Below are positions 26,339 to 33,018 of a stretch of DNA of 33,018 nt, piece after piece. A model generated the notes under the pieces. That model worked only from the letters and a program-made list of their open reading frames with translations, made no database searches and was not told where the DNA came from. The DNA lies in NCBI GenBank assembly GCA_030540655.1, contig JAUNVT010000004.1, forward strand, positions 1 through 33,018, read 5' to 3'. The position numbers and the translations under genes were made by a program. The stretch is from Rhodobacterales bacterium. Lineage in GTDB: Bacteria; Pseudomonadota; Alphaproteobacteria; Rhodobacterales; Rhodobacteraceae. Positions within the stretch are counted from its first letter, which is position 1; each line of letters begins with the position of its first letter.

Positions 26339-27259
26339 ATGGGTAAGACTGAAGGGCCAATGGCCGGGCGCACCCTGCCTATCATGCTGATTACGGGCCC
26401 TTCCGGGGCCGGTCGCAGCACGGCGATCCGCGCGCTGGAGGACATGGGGTACGAGGCGATCGACAACCTGCCGCTCGGCCTTCTGCCGCGACTGGTCACC
26501 GCAGGCCCGGCGCAAGGTCCGGCGCTGGAGCGGCCTCTGGCGCTTGGCGTGGATACCCGTAACCGGGATTTTACGCCTCAGGCTTTGATTGGGGCAGTCG
26601 AAACATTGGCCGCGTCGAGGGATGGGCAGGTCCAGTTGCTGTATGTGGATTGTCGGTTCGACATATTGCTGCGGCGATTTTCGGAAACGCGCCGACGTCA
26701 TCCGCTGGCACCGGCCGAAAGCGCTCAGATCGGAATTGCGCGCGAATTGGACCTTCTGGAGACGGTGCGCGCGCGGGCCGACATCCTTATCGACACATCC
26801 GAGCTTAGCCCCCATGACCTGCGCGCGAAATTGGAAAGGCTGGTGCTGCCCAGCGGCGCAGGGCGCTTGTCGGTGTCAGTTCATTCGTTTTCCTACAAGC
26901 GCGGCCTGCCTCCCGGTGCCGATATCGTGCTGGACTGCCGTTTCCTGCGCAATCCTTATTGGGAGGAGGCACTGCGCTCTCTGGACGGACGATCACCCGA
27001 AGTGGCCGCTTTTGTGGCGCGCGACCCCCGCTATGCCGCGTTTTATCATCAACTCACAGGAATGATTGAGCTTTTGCTGCCCGGTTTCGTTGATGAAGGC
27101 AAATCTTATCTGTCTATCGCGCTGGGCTGCACTGGTGGACAGCACAGATCTGTCGCACTGACGGAAACTTTGGCGCGCACTCTTGCAGATGCGGGCTGGC
27201 AGGTGTCAATTAGGCACCGTGAACTGGAGCGGCGCGCGGGCACTGCCCCCAAGCCATGA
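26339..27259 (+). CDS. rapZ: RapZ-family nucleotide-binding protein (UPF0042)
   Basis: The protein is 306 residues from the ATG at 26339, behind AAGGA. The N-terminal P-loop domain has GPSGAGRST at 20-28, the usual Lys replaced by Arg, and ALEDMGYEAIDNLP directly after. The C-terminal domain carries HSFSYKRGLPPGADIVLDCR and LSIALGCTGGQHRSVALTE, the RNA/metabolite-binding half known from E. coli RapZ, where it steers RNase E to the GlmZ small RNA to control GlmS. In alphaproteobacteria its role is less clear. It overlaps no gene; hprK ends 11 bp before it. Family is certain, target is not. Confidence 0.93.
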   Translation: MGKTEGPMAGRTLPIMLITGPSGAGRSTAIRALEDMGYEAIDNLPLGLLPRLVTAGPAQGPALERPLALGVDTRNRDFTPQALIGAVETLAASRDGQVQLLYVDCRFDILLRRFSETRRRHPLAPAESAQIGIARELDLLETVRARADILIDTSELSPHDLRAKLERLVLPSGAGRLSVSVHSFSYKRGLPPGADIVLDCRFLRNPYWEEALRSLDGRSPEVAAFVARDPRYAAFYHQLTGMIELLLPGFVDEGKSYLSIALGCTGGQHRSVALTETLARTLADAGWQVSIRHRELERRAGTAPKP

Positions 27260-27290
27260 CACGCGCCATCTAGAAAAGGATACAAGGGCG

Positions 27291-27686
27291 TTGATCGGGA
27301 TCGTCATTGTTGCCCATGGAGGCCTGGCGCGCGAGTATCTTGCGGCGGTTGAACATGTTGTCGGCCCCCAAAGCGGAATGCGCGCGATTTCCGTGGAGTC
27401 AACCGATGACCGTACCGCCAAGTCCGAGGAAATCACGCAGGCGGCATTTGACGTGGATCGCGGAGACGGGGTTGCCATCGTCACCGACATGTTCGGCGGC
27501 TCGCCCTCCAACCTGTCGCTTCCCGCCTGCCGGAGTGGTGACCGGCGAATGCTTTACGGCGCGAACCTGCCGATGCTGATCAAGCTGACCAAGAGCCGTG
27601 ACAAACCGCTGCCCGAGGCGGTGCGCGATGCGCTCTATGCCGCCCGCAAATATACCGATAGCCAAAATATTTCAGTGGAAGATTGA
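27291..27686 (+). CDS. PTS EIIA component, mannose type (regulatory)
   Basis: The product is 131 residues starting at TTG 27291. An in-frame ATG at 27183 lies within rapZ, and the family N-terminus IGIVIVAHGGLAREYL begins right after the TTG, with GAAAAGGA about 11 bases upstream. His9 in VIVAHGGLA accepts phosphate from HPr. DMFGGSPSNLS (about 64-74) is the second hallmark. There are no mannose-type EIIB, EIIC or EIID genes here, so this EIIA belongs to an incomplete PTS that signals rather than transports sugar. It is followed 4 bp later by ptsH. Confidence 0.93.
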   Translation: MIGIVIVAHGGLAREYLAAVEHVVGPQSGMRAISVESTDDRTAKSEEITQAAFDVDRGDGVAIVTDMFGGSPSNLSLPACRSGDRRMLYGANLPMLIKLTKSRDKPLPEAVRDALYAARKYTDSQNISVED

Positions 27687-27690
27687 CCTT

Positions 27691-27969
27691 ATGTCTCAAC
27701 CCGTGATCCGAAGATTGCAGATAGTAAACGTCAAGGGCCTGCATGCGCGCGCTTCGGCCAAACTTGTTGAGGTGGTCGAAGGGTTTGATGCAACCGCTGA
27801 AATTTCGCATGATGGGCAGTCGGCCAGTGGTGACAGCATCATGGGGCTTCTGATGTTGGCAGCCGCGATGGGAACAACTATCGATGTCGAAACGCGCGGT
27901 CCGGATGCGGCCGCGCTGGCTGATGCTGTCGCAGCCCTTGTGGCCGCTCGGTTCGGAGAGGACATGTAG
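27691..27969 (+). CDS. ptsH: HPr phosphocarrier protein
   Basis: This 92-residue HPr-like protein has the active His18 in VKGLHARASAK, which takes phosphate from Enzyme I and passes it to EIIA. Ser49 in GDSIMGLLML matches the Ser46 site of Gram-positive HPr phosphorylated by HprK. The ATG at 27691 is chosen because it gives the family N-terminus; the longer frame overlaps the EIIA gene. No ptsI (Enzyme I) gene is in the window. With hprK it makes a complete Ser-phosphorylation switch. Confidence 0.94.
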   Translation: MSQPVIRRLQIVNVKGLHARASAKLVEVVEGFDATAEISHDGQSASGDSIMGLLMLAAAMGTTIDVETRGPDAAALADAVAALVAARFGEDM

Positions 27970-27994
27970 CAGAGTGCACCGCGCACAAGGCAGA

Positions 27995-28933
27995 ATGGAG
28001 CGGTCCCGGTTGGTGAACGAGCAACGCGAAAGGGGCGATCATGGCGCACCTGATATTCCCGCGAATGCCTCAGTGCCGGACAGTCGCACCAAGGCGCTTC
28101 CAAAATATGACCGGCGCAGTCTGACCTATGCCAATTCCTTTGATGCGCCGCTGACAGCGTCTGCCATTCGCGCAATGGAGTGGATGACAGGCAAGCTGTC
28201 GATCATTCGGATGGTCCGCGAGTTCGAGCAGCGCGATGCGCCTGCGGGGCAGGCCTTCTGGCGAGCTTCGCTCGACACGATGGGGATCGACCTGCTGACA
28301 CCTGATGGGGAATTGGACAATATCCCGCTCACCGGGCCGGTTGTGGCGGTTGCAAACCATCCTCACGGATTGGTCGACGGGATGATCCTGGCGGATCTGA
28401 TCGGAAGGCGCCGCACAGATTACAAGATCCTGACACGCGCCCTTCTGACCGGCATTGACGAGGTCGCGGCCAGCTACATGATTCCGGTCCCGTTCCCGCA
28501 TGAGCCGGACGCGCAGCGCAAATCGGTTGAAATGCGGGCTGATGCAATGGCGCATCTGAAGGATGGCGGGTTGATCAGCGTGTTCCCTTCCGGCGTCGTT
28601 GCATCCTCTGACACGATGTTCGGTCCCGCAATCGAGAGAGAGTGGAACGTTTTCACTGCCCAGATGATCCGCCGGTCGGGAGCAAGGGTGCTGCCGATCT
28701 ACTTTCCCGGTGCGAACAGCCGCTGGTATCATATGGCCAACCGCCTGTCGCCAACGCTTCGTCAGGGCCTGTTGCTCCACGAGGTCGTGCATAGCTGCAA
28801 TCGACCGCAAAAACCCGTCGTCGGCGCGCCAGTTTCGCAGGACCGGATGCAAATGCTGGCGAGTGATCCGCGCGGTTTCATGACCTGGCTGCGAGCACAT
28901 ACGCTTTCTTTGGGCGGTGGCGGAGCAAATTGA
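27995..28933 (+). CDS. Lysophospholipid acyltransferase-like (PlsC-type) protein
   Basis: The product is 312 residues from the ATG at 27995, behind ACAAGG. The catalytic block is VAVANHPHGLVDGMILADL (about 117-135), a variant of the NHx4D motif in which the first His is five residues from Asp, and the second block is ISVFPSGVVA (about 194-203). The family adds an acyl chain to lysophospholipids or lyso-ornithine lipid at the membrane, but no obvious membrane helix is seen, so it is probably peripheral. Its first 55 residues have no recognisable fold. It begins 25 bp after ptsH, which may place it on the same transcript. The substrate is not settled. Confidence 0.75.
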   Translation: MERSRLVNEQRERGDHGAPDIPANASVPDSRTKALPKYDRRSLTYANSFDAPLTASAIRAMEWMTGKLSIIRMVREFEQRDAPAGQAFWRASLDTMGIDLLTPDGELDNIPLTGPVVAVANHPHGLVDGMILADLIGRRRTDYKILTRALLTGIDEVAASYMIPVPFPHEPDAQRKSVEMRADAMAHLKDGGLISVFPSGVVASSDTMFGPAIEREWNVFTAQMIRRSGARVLPIYFPGANSRWYHMANRLSPTLRQGLLLHEVVHSCNRPQKPVVGAPVSQDRMQMLASDPRGFMTWLRAHTLSLGGGGAN

Positions 28934-29003
28934 GGCGGCGATGGACGCCCTGCGCCGGTTGCGCTATCAGAGCGGTAAAACATCCTGATACGAAAGAGTA
29001 ATC

Positions 29004-30353
29004 ATGTCTGGTCACGGCACCCCCATCGCAATGAGTTCGGCCAAAAGCGGCCCCCTGACCGGCACTGCCAATGTGCCGGGTGACAAATCAATTTCGCACC
29101 GGGCGCTGATCCTTGGCGCGATGGCGGTAGGCGAGACGCGCATCACCGGTCTGCTGGAGGGCGAGGATGTGCTGGATACCGCACGCGCGATGCGGGCGTT
29201 TGGCGCCGATGTCACCGATCTGGGTGAGGGCGCGTGGGCGGTCCACGGCGTTGGGGTCGGAGGGTTTTCCGAGCCGGATGGCGTGATCGATTGCGGCAAT
29301 TCCGGCACCGGGGTGAGGCTGATCATGGGGGCAATGGCGACCTCGCCCATCACCGTCACTTTCACCGGGGACGCGTCGCTGAACAAGCGGCCCATGGCGC
29401 GGATCACGGACCCGCTGGCGCTGTTTGGCACGCAGGCGGTGGGGCGCGCGGGCGGACGGCTACCGATGACAATCGTTGGCGCGGCGGAACCCGTGCCCGT
29501 CCGTTATACCGTCCCCATGCCTTCGGCGCAGGTGAAATCGGCGGTGCTGCTGGCAGGATTGAATGCCCCCGGCCAGACCGTAGTCATCGAGCGAGAGGCA
29601 ACGCGCGATCATACTGAGCGAATGCTGGAAGGTTTTGGCGCAGAGATTACGACAGAGGCGACGGAAGAGGGCCACGTCATTACGTTGACAGGCCAGCCTG
29701 AACTGAAACCTCAGACTATCGCAGTGCCGCGCGATCCCAGTTCGGCAGCATTTCCGGTCTGCGCCGCGCTGATTGTGCCCGGCTCGGACGTGCTGGTACC
29801 GGGTATCGGGCTGAACCCGACGCGCGCAGGGCTGTTCACCACGTTGCGCGAAATGGGCGCGCATCTGAGCTATGAAAACGAACGGAGCGAGGGCGGCGAG
29901 CCGGTGGCCGATCTGCGGGCCCGGTTTTCGCCAGATCTGAAGGGGATAGAGGTCGATCCGGCACGCGCCGCCTCAATGATCGATGAGTATCCTGTCTTGT
30001 CTGTCGTCGCCGCCTTTGCCGAAGGGGCCACTGTCATGCGCGGCGTTGCAGAATTGCGCGTGAAGGAATCCGACAGGATCGAGGCAATGGCCAGCGGGTT
30101 GCGTGCCAACGGGGTTGAGGTCGAGGAGGGTGATGACTGGTGGATCGTTCATGGGCTGGGCCACGGCAATGTGCCTGGCGGGGCCGACACCGCCAGCCAC
30201 CTGGATCACCGGATTGCCATGTCCTTTCTGATCCTCGGAATGGCAGCCAACGCGCCGGTAGGCGTGGATGATGGCAGTCCGATCGCTACGTCATTCCCGA
30301 TTTTCGAGCCGCTCATGGCCCATCTTGGCGCACGGATAACGCGCACTGCCTGA
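29004..30353 (+). CDS. aroA: EPSP synthase (3-phosphoshikimate 1-carboxyvinyltransferase), class II type
   Basis: This 449-residue enzyme of the shikimate pathway joins PEP and shikimate-3-phosphate in the cytoplasm. [16 protein letters not shown] (about 25-40) binds the substrate, [11 protein letters not shown] (about 96-106) is the PEP-site loop, and [24 protein letters not shown] and [12 protein letters not shown] complete the two-domain fold. The overall sequence is closest to the class II type typified by CP4; in the loop it has Gly where CP4 has Ala (GNAATG), so it should be the ordinary Gly-bearing form there. No other aro gene is adjacent. It is convergent with the ABC operon, with a hairpin between them. 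Assignment is firm. Confidence 0.96.
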   Translation: MSGHGTPIAMSSAKSGPLTGTANVPGDKSISHRALILGAMAVGETRITGLLEGEDVLDTARAMRAFGADVTDLGEGAWAVHGVGVGGFSEPDGVIDCGNSGTGVRLIMGAMATSPITVTFTGDASLNKRPMARITDPLALFGTQAVGRAGGRLPMTIVGAAEPVPVRYTVPMPSAQVKSAVLLAGLNAPGQTVVIEREATRDHTERMLEGFGAEITTEATEEGHVITLTGQPELKPQTIAVPRDPSSAAFPVCAALIVPGSDVLVPGIGLNPTRAGLFTTLREMGAHLSYENERSEGGEPVADLRARFSPDLKGIEVDPARAASMIDEYPVLSVVAAFAEGATVMRGVAELRVKESDRIEAMASGLRANGVEVEEGDDWWIVHGLGHGNVPGGADTASHLDHRIAMSFLILGMAANAPVGVDDGSPIATSFPIFEPLMAHLGARITRTA

Positions 30354-30372
30354 CACCAGTGTGCCGATACAA

Positions 30373-30398
30373 GGGCGCGCCGGTTCGCCGGCGCACCC
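30373..30398. terminator. Bidirectional terminator-like hairpin between aroA and the ABC operon
   Basis: GCGCCGG (30377-30383) and CCGGCGC (30388-30394) are perfect 7-base arms around a stable TTCG tetraloop, flanked by GGG (30373-30375) and CCC (30396-30398), which can extend the stem past one C-A mismatch. It lies in the 65 bp between the ends of two converging genes. On the plus strand it is followed by CTTTCATC; there is no strong T-run on either side. Confidence 0.6.
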
Positions 30399-30418
30399 CT
30401 TTCATCGTGCTCGCGATA

Positions 30419-31420
30419 TTACTTCAGCGCCTTGTCCGACACGACGTGAGTCCACGCCTCATCGCCCGGATGCTTGGTGATCACAGGGTCTGATCCGCCT
30501 GACAGGAGCGATTCAATCGTCCGCTCGTAATCGTCGGGGTCCAGCGCGCCTTCGCTTCCGGCGGTCAGCTTGGCCACTTCGGTCATCATGAAGACCTGAT
30601 GCGCTTCCGTCTGGGCACCGCTGGCATCGTTGTCCAGCACGATCATCGCAGCCTCTTCGGGGTGGTCTTCGGCCCATTTCCAGCCCTTCATCGAGGCGCG
30701 CACGAAGCGGGCCATCTTGTCCACGAATTCCGGATTGTCTAAATTCTTGCCCAGCACGTAGAGACCGTCCTCCAGCGTCGCGACCCCCTGATCCTCGTAC
30801 TTGAAAACGACCAGTTCCTCAGGGGTCAGGCCTGCATCGAGCACCTGACCATATTCGTTATAGGTCATGGTCGAGATGCATGCGGCCTGCCCCTGAAGCA
30901 GGGGATCGACGTTGAACCCCTGCTTCAGCACCGTCACCCCACCTTCGGATCCGTCCGTGGCCAGATCCAGCTTGTTCATCCAGCTGAGGAAGGGGTATTC
31001 GTTGCCGCTGAACCAGACGCCCAGTGTCTTGCCGGGAAAATCCTCGGGGCTGTTCACGCCGGTATCCTTGCGGCAGGTCAGCATCATGCCGGAAGATTTG
31101 AACGGCTGGGCGATATTCACCAGATCCAGACCCTTTTCCCTGCTGGCCATGGCCGAGGGCATCCAGTCCACGACTACATCTGCGCCGCCGCCGGCAATGA
31201 CCTGTGCGGGCGCAATATCCGGGCCGCCGGGCTTGATCGTGACGTTCAGATCTTCTTCATCATAGAACCCCTGATCCTGCGCAACGTAATAACCGGCAAA
31301 CTGCGCCTGCGTGACCCATTTCAGTTGCAGAGTGACGTTGTCGGCGGCGGCTGCCGCACCCCCCGTCGCCATCGCCATTGCTGCGAGGCCAAGCGTTTTT
31401 TTAACTATTGTCATTACCAT
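30419..31420 (-). CDS. NMT1/THI5-like ABC transporter substrate-binding protein
   Basis: This 333-residue exported protein has a signal peptide of about 25 residues (GLAAMAMATGGAAAAADN, cleavage near the AAA-DN). The mature part has the NMT1/THI5 fold seen in nitrate, sulfonate, pyrimidine and vitamin-precursor importers: TLQLKWVTQAQFAGYYVAQD, then GFYDEEDLNVTI and GGGADVVVDWMPSA. The start is ATG 31420 or the in-frame ATG at 31414, better spaced from the GGGAGAG box. It follows the permease gene by 28 bp and belongs to the minus-strand operon that enters from the right edge. Ligand not recognisable; riboflavin- or thiamine-precursor-type binders are possible. Confidence 0.88.
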   Translation of the reverse strand: MVMTIVKKTLGLAAMAMATGGAAAAADNVTLQLKWVTQAQFAGYYVAQDQGFYDEEDLNVTIKPGGPDIAPAQVIAGGGADVVVDWMPSAMASREKGLDLVNIAQPFKSSGMMLTCRKDTGVNSPEDFPGKTLGVWFSGNEYPFLSWMNKLDLATDGSEGGVTVLKQGFNVDPLLQGQAACISTMTYNEYGQVLDAGLTPEELVVFKYEDQGVATLEDGLYVLGKNLDNPEFVDKMARFVRASMKGWKWAEDHPEEAAMIVLDNDASGAQTEAHQVFMMTEVAKLTAGSEGALDPDDYERTIESLLSGGSDPVITKHPGDEAWTHVVSDKALK

Positions 31421-31447
31421 CTCTCCCTGTTGTTCGTTAAAACAGCA

Positions 31448-32293
31448 TCAATTACGCACCCGCTGAGAAGGGTGCCAGAATGTCATTGCCTTTTCCAGCA
31501 GCGCAATGATCCCGTAAAAGGTCGAACCGGCAATAGCGGCCACGACAATTTCAGCCCAGACCAGATCCATCGCGAGCTGGCCAACCGAAATCGAGATGCG
31601 AAACCCCATCCCCTTGGTGGGAGAGCCAAAGAATTCGGCAACAATGGCACCGATCAGTGCCAGCGTCGTGGCAATCTTGAGCCCGTTGAAAATGAACGGC
31701 ATCGCGGCGGGCAGGCGCAGCTTCAGCAGGGTCTTCCAGTAGCCGGCCGCATAGGTGCGCATCAGATCGCGCTGCATTGCATCGGTATCCTGAAGGCCTT
31801 CGACGGTATTCACCAACATGGGAAAGAATACCATTACAACCACGACAGCCGCCTTGGATTGCCAATCAAATCCGAACCACATCACAAGAATGGGGGCGAG
31901 TCCGATAATCGGCAGCGCTGCCATGAAGCTGCCAACCGGCAGCAGGCCGCGTTGCAGGAAGGGAAATCGGTCAATAGAGATTGCCATGAGAAATGCGGCG
32001 CCACATCCAAGAACATAACCCGTCAGCGCGCCCTTGAGCACCGTTTGCGCAAAATCACGCCAGAGCAGCGGCAGGGAATGGGCAAATCTCACCGCGACCT
32101 GGCTTGGCGGGGGCAAGAGAATGGGCGAGATATTGAGCCCGTGCACCAGACATTCCCAGATCACGATCACCGTGACGCCAAACACGATTGGCCCAGCAAG
32201 ACGGATCGCCTTGGTGGCGGGGCGTCGGGCCAGATACCCGTTCAATTGCCATCCTGCAAACCAGCCAACAACGGCCGCGACAAGCCAGCCCAT
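31448..32293 (-). CDS. ABC transporter permease (BPD type, SsuC/ThiX-like)
   Basis: The product is 281 residues from the ATG at 32293, which overlaps the stop of the upstream permease gene by one base (TGATG). About six to seven membrane helices include VFGVTVIVIWECLVHGLNIS and SFMAALPIIGLAPILVMWFG. The EAA-type loop is AAGYWKTLLKLRLPAAMPF. Residues 1-30 form an extra N-terminal hydrophobic stretch (GWLVAAVVGWFAGWQLNGYL). It should form a channel with the permease encoded upstream, serving the binding protein encoded downstream. No ATPase gene is in the window; it may lie beyond the right edge. Confidence 0.9.
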   Translation of the reverse strand: MGWLVAAVVGWFAGWQLNGYLARRPATKAIRLAGPIVFGVTVIVIWECLVHGLNISPILLPPPSQVAVRFAHSLPLLWRDFAQTVLKGALTGYVLGCGAAFLMAISIDRFPFLQRGLLPVGSFMAALPIIGLAPILVMWFGFDWQSKAAVVVVMVFFPMLVNTVEGLQDTDAMQRDLMRTYAAGYWKTLLKLRLPAAMPFIFNGLKIATTLALIGAIVAEFFGSPTKGMGFRISISVGQLAMDLVWAEIVVAAIAGSTFYGIIALLEKAMTFWHPSQRVRN

Positions 32294-33018
32294 CACGCCA
32301 TCCCCATCCGCCTGAGGGTGATGCGCTGAACCAGCCCGATGATCCCCACCATCAGCGCCGCCAGCGCGGCGGCTGTCAGAAGTGCGCTCCAGATTTGCAC
32401 GGTCTGACCGTAATAGCTGCCCGCGAGCAGCCGCGCCCCGAGCCCCGCAACTGCGCCTGTCGGCAACTCGCCCACGATGGCGCCGACAAGGCTGGCCGCG
32501 ATGCCGACCTTGAGCGAGGCGAAAAGATAGGGCATCGACGAGGGTAGCCGCAGCCGCCAGAAGGTTTGCGCCGCACTGGCGTTCCAGGTGCGCATCTGGT
32601 CCAGCTGCATGTCGCTGGGGCTTCGCAGCCCCTTGACCATGCCGACAACAACCGGAAAAAACGAAAGATACATCGAAATCATTGCCTTGGGAAGCAACCC
32701 TGAAATTCCCACGGCGTTCAGGACCACGATGATCATGGGGGCGATGGCGATGATGGGCACAGTCTGGCTGGCGATGACCCAAGGCATCACGCTCAGATCC
32801 ATCGTGCGGTTGAACACGATGCCCACCGCCAGAAGCGTGCCCAATATCATGCCGAAGGCAAAGCCCAGTATGGTCGCGCTGAACGTTACCCAGCTATGAT
32901 AGATCAGGGATCGTTTGGAGAATCCGCGCCCTGCCAGCACCATCGCGCCTGTGGTATCCCATATCTCGATGGCAACCTGATGGGGCACGGGCAGCTTTGG
33001 TTTTTGCTGGCTCCAGGT
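32293..33018 (-). CDS. ABC transporter permease, 5' end beyond the window
   Basis: The frame is open to the right edge (TWSQQKPKLPVPHQVAIEIW at the edge) and ends at 32293 with RRITLRRMGMA then TGA, so the N-terminus is missing and the true start is outside. The EAA-type loop is ASAAQTFWRLRLPSSMPYLF. Around five membrane helices are visible. It belongs to the same BPD family as the next gene and starts the visible part of the operon. An internal GTG at 32988 could be read as a start, but the continuing coding pattern to the edge argues that the gene is longer. Confidence 0.85.
   Translation of the reverse strand, partial: TWSQQKPKLPVPHQVAIEIWDTTGAMVLAGRGFSKRSLIYHSWVTFSATILGFAFGMILGTLLAVGIVFNRTMDLSVMPWVIASQTVPIIAIAPMIIVVLNAVGISGLLPKAMISMYLSFFPVVVGMVKGLRSPSDMQLDQMRTWNASAAQTFWRLRLPSSMPYLFASLKVGIAASLVGAIVGELPTGAVAGLGARLLAGSYYGQTVQIWSALLTAAALAALMVGIIGLVQRITLRRMGMA

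Noticed and set aside
31448..32782. Longer version of the permease starting at 32782
   Set aside because: The first 163 residues are a shadow of the upstream permease gene; the hydrophobic permease pattern begins at the ATG at 32293.
1..33018. CRISPR array, tRNA genes, toxin-antitoxin or phage-defence cassette
   Set aside because: No repeat-spacer pattern, tRNA cloverleaf, small paired toxin/antitoxin frames or defence-type domains were seen on reading both strands by eye.

Overview
The window looks like chromosomal DNA of an alphaproteobacterium, most likely Rhodobacteraceae (Roseobacter group). The main evidence is the block pckA / chvI-chvG-hprK-rapZ-EIIA-ptsH, the class II EPSP synthase, the GatB, BolA and J-domain protein types, and GC-rich codon use with strong third-position bias. 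No tRNA, rRNA, CRISPR array, prophage or replication origin was seen.

Layout. Positions 1-1242 are an insertion-sequence graveyard: the 3' end of an IS256-type transposase gene abuts a broken IS5/IS427-type transposase gene, followed by a frameshifted IS3-type OrfB. Positions 1342-10110 hold housekeeping and small genes: a J-domain protein and BolA (divergent), an operon gatB - thioesterase - DUF4177 protein, an SLT-domain protein, aminopeptidase N, a small membrane protein, a class I glutamine-amidotransferase-like hydrolase and a YbaN/DUF454 protein. Positions 10169-17377 form a catabolic island: a LysR regulator (frameshifted) with an SDR dehydrogenase on one strand, and divergently a polar-amino-acid ABC transporter (binding protein, two permeases, ATPase), a class III aminotransferase and a BKACE-type beta-keto acid cleavage enzyme. 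Positions 17432-21538 hold a YjdM zinc-ribbon protein, a membrane protein, an acetamidase/formamidase-family protein with an internal zinc-ribbon-like motif, and a TPC-type P1B metal ATPase.

Positions 21763-27969 are a regulatory block: PEP carboxykinase, then divergently a 29-codon candidate leader ORF, the ChvI/ChvG two-component system, HPr kinase (short form), RapZ, a mannose-type EIIA and HPr. This is the incomplete, regulatory PTS typical of alphaproteobacteria. ChvG looks about 100 residues short in its periplasmic sensor part. An acyltransferase and aroA follow. The window ends in a convergently placed NMT1/THI5-like binding protein with two permeases (the second runs off the window; no ATPase is in view).

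How the genes may work together. The 10169-17377 island can be read as a complete take-up-and-degrade unit: import of an amino-acid-like compound, oxidation and/or transamination to a 3-keto acid, then acetyl-CoA-dependent cleavage to acetoacetate plus a new acyl-CoA. The substrate is unknown, and this is the best candidate for an undescribed pathway here. The regulatory block ties envelope/acid sensing (ChvGI) to carbon/nitrogen signalling (HprK-HPr-EIIA) and gluconeogenesis (PckA).
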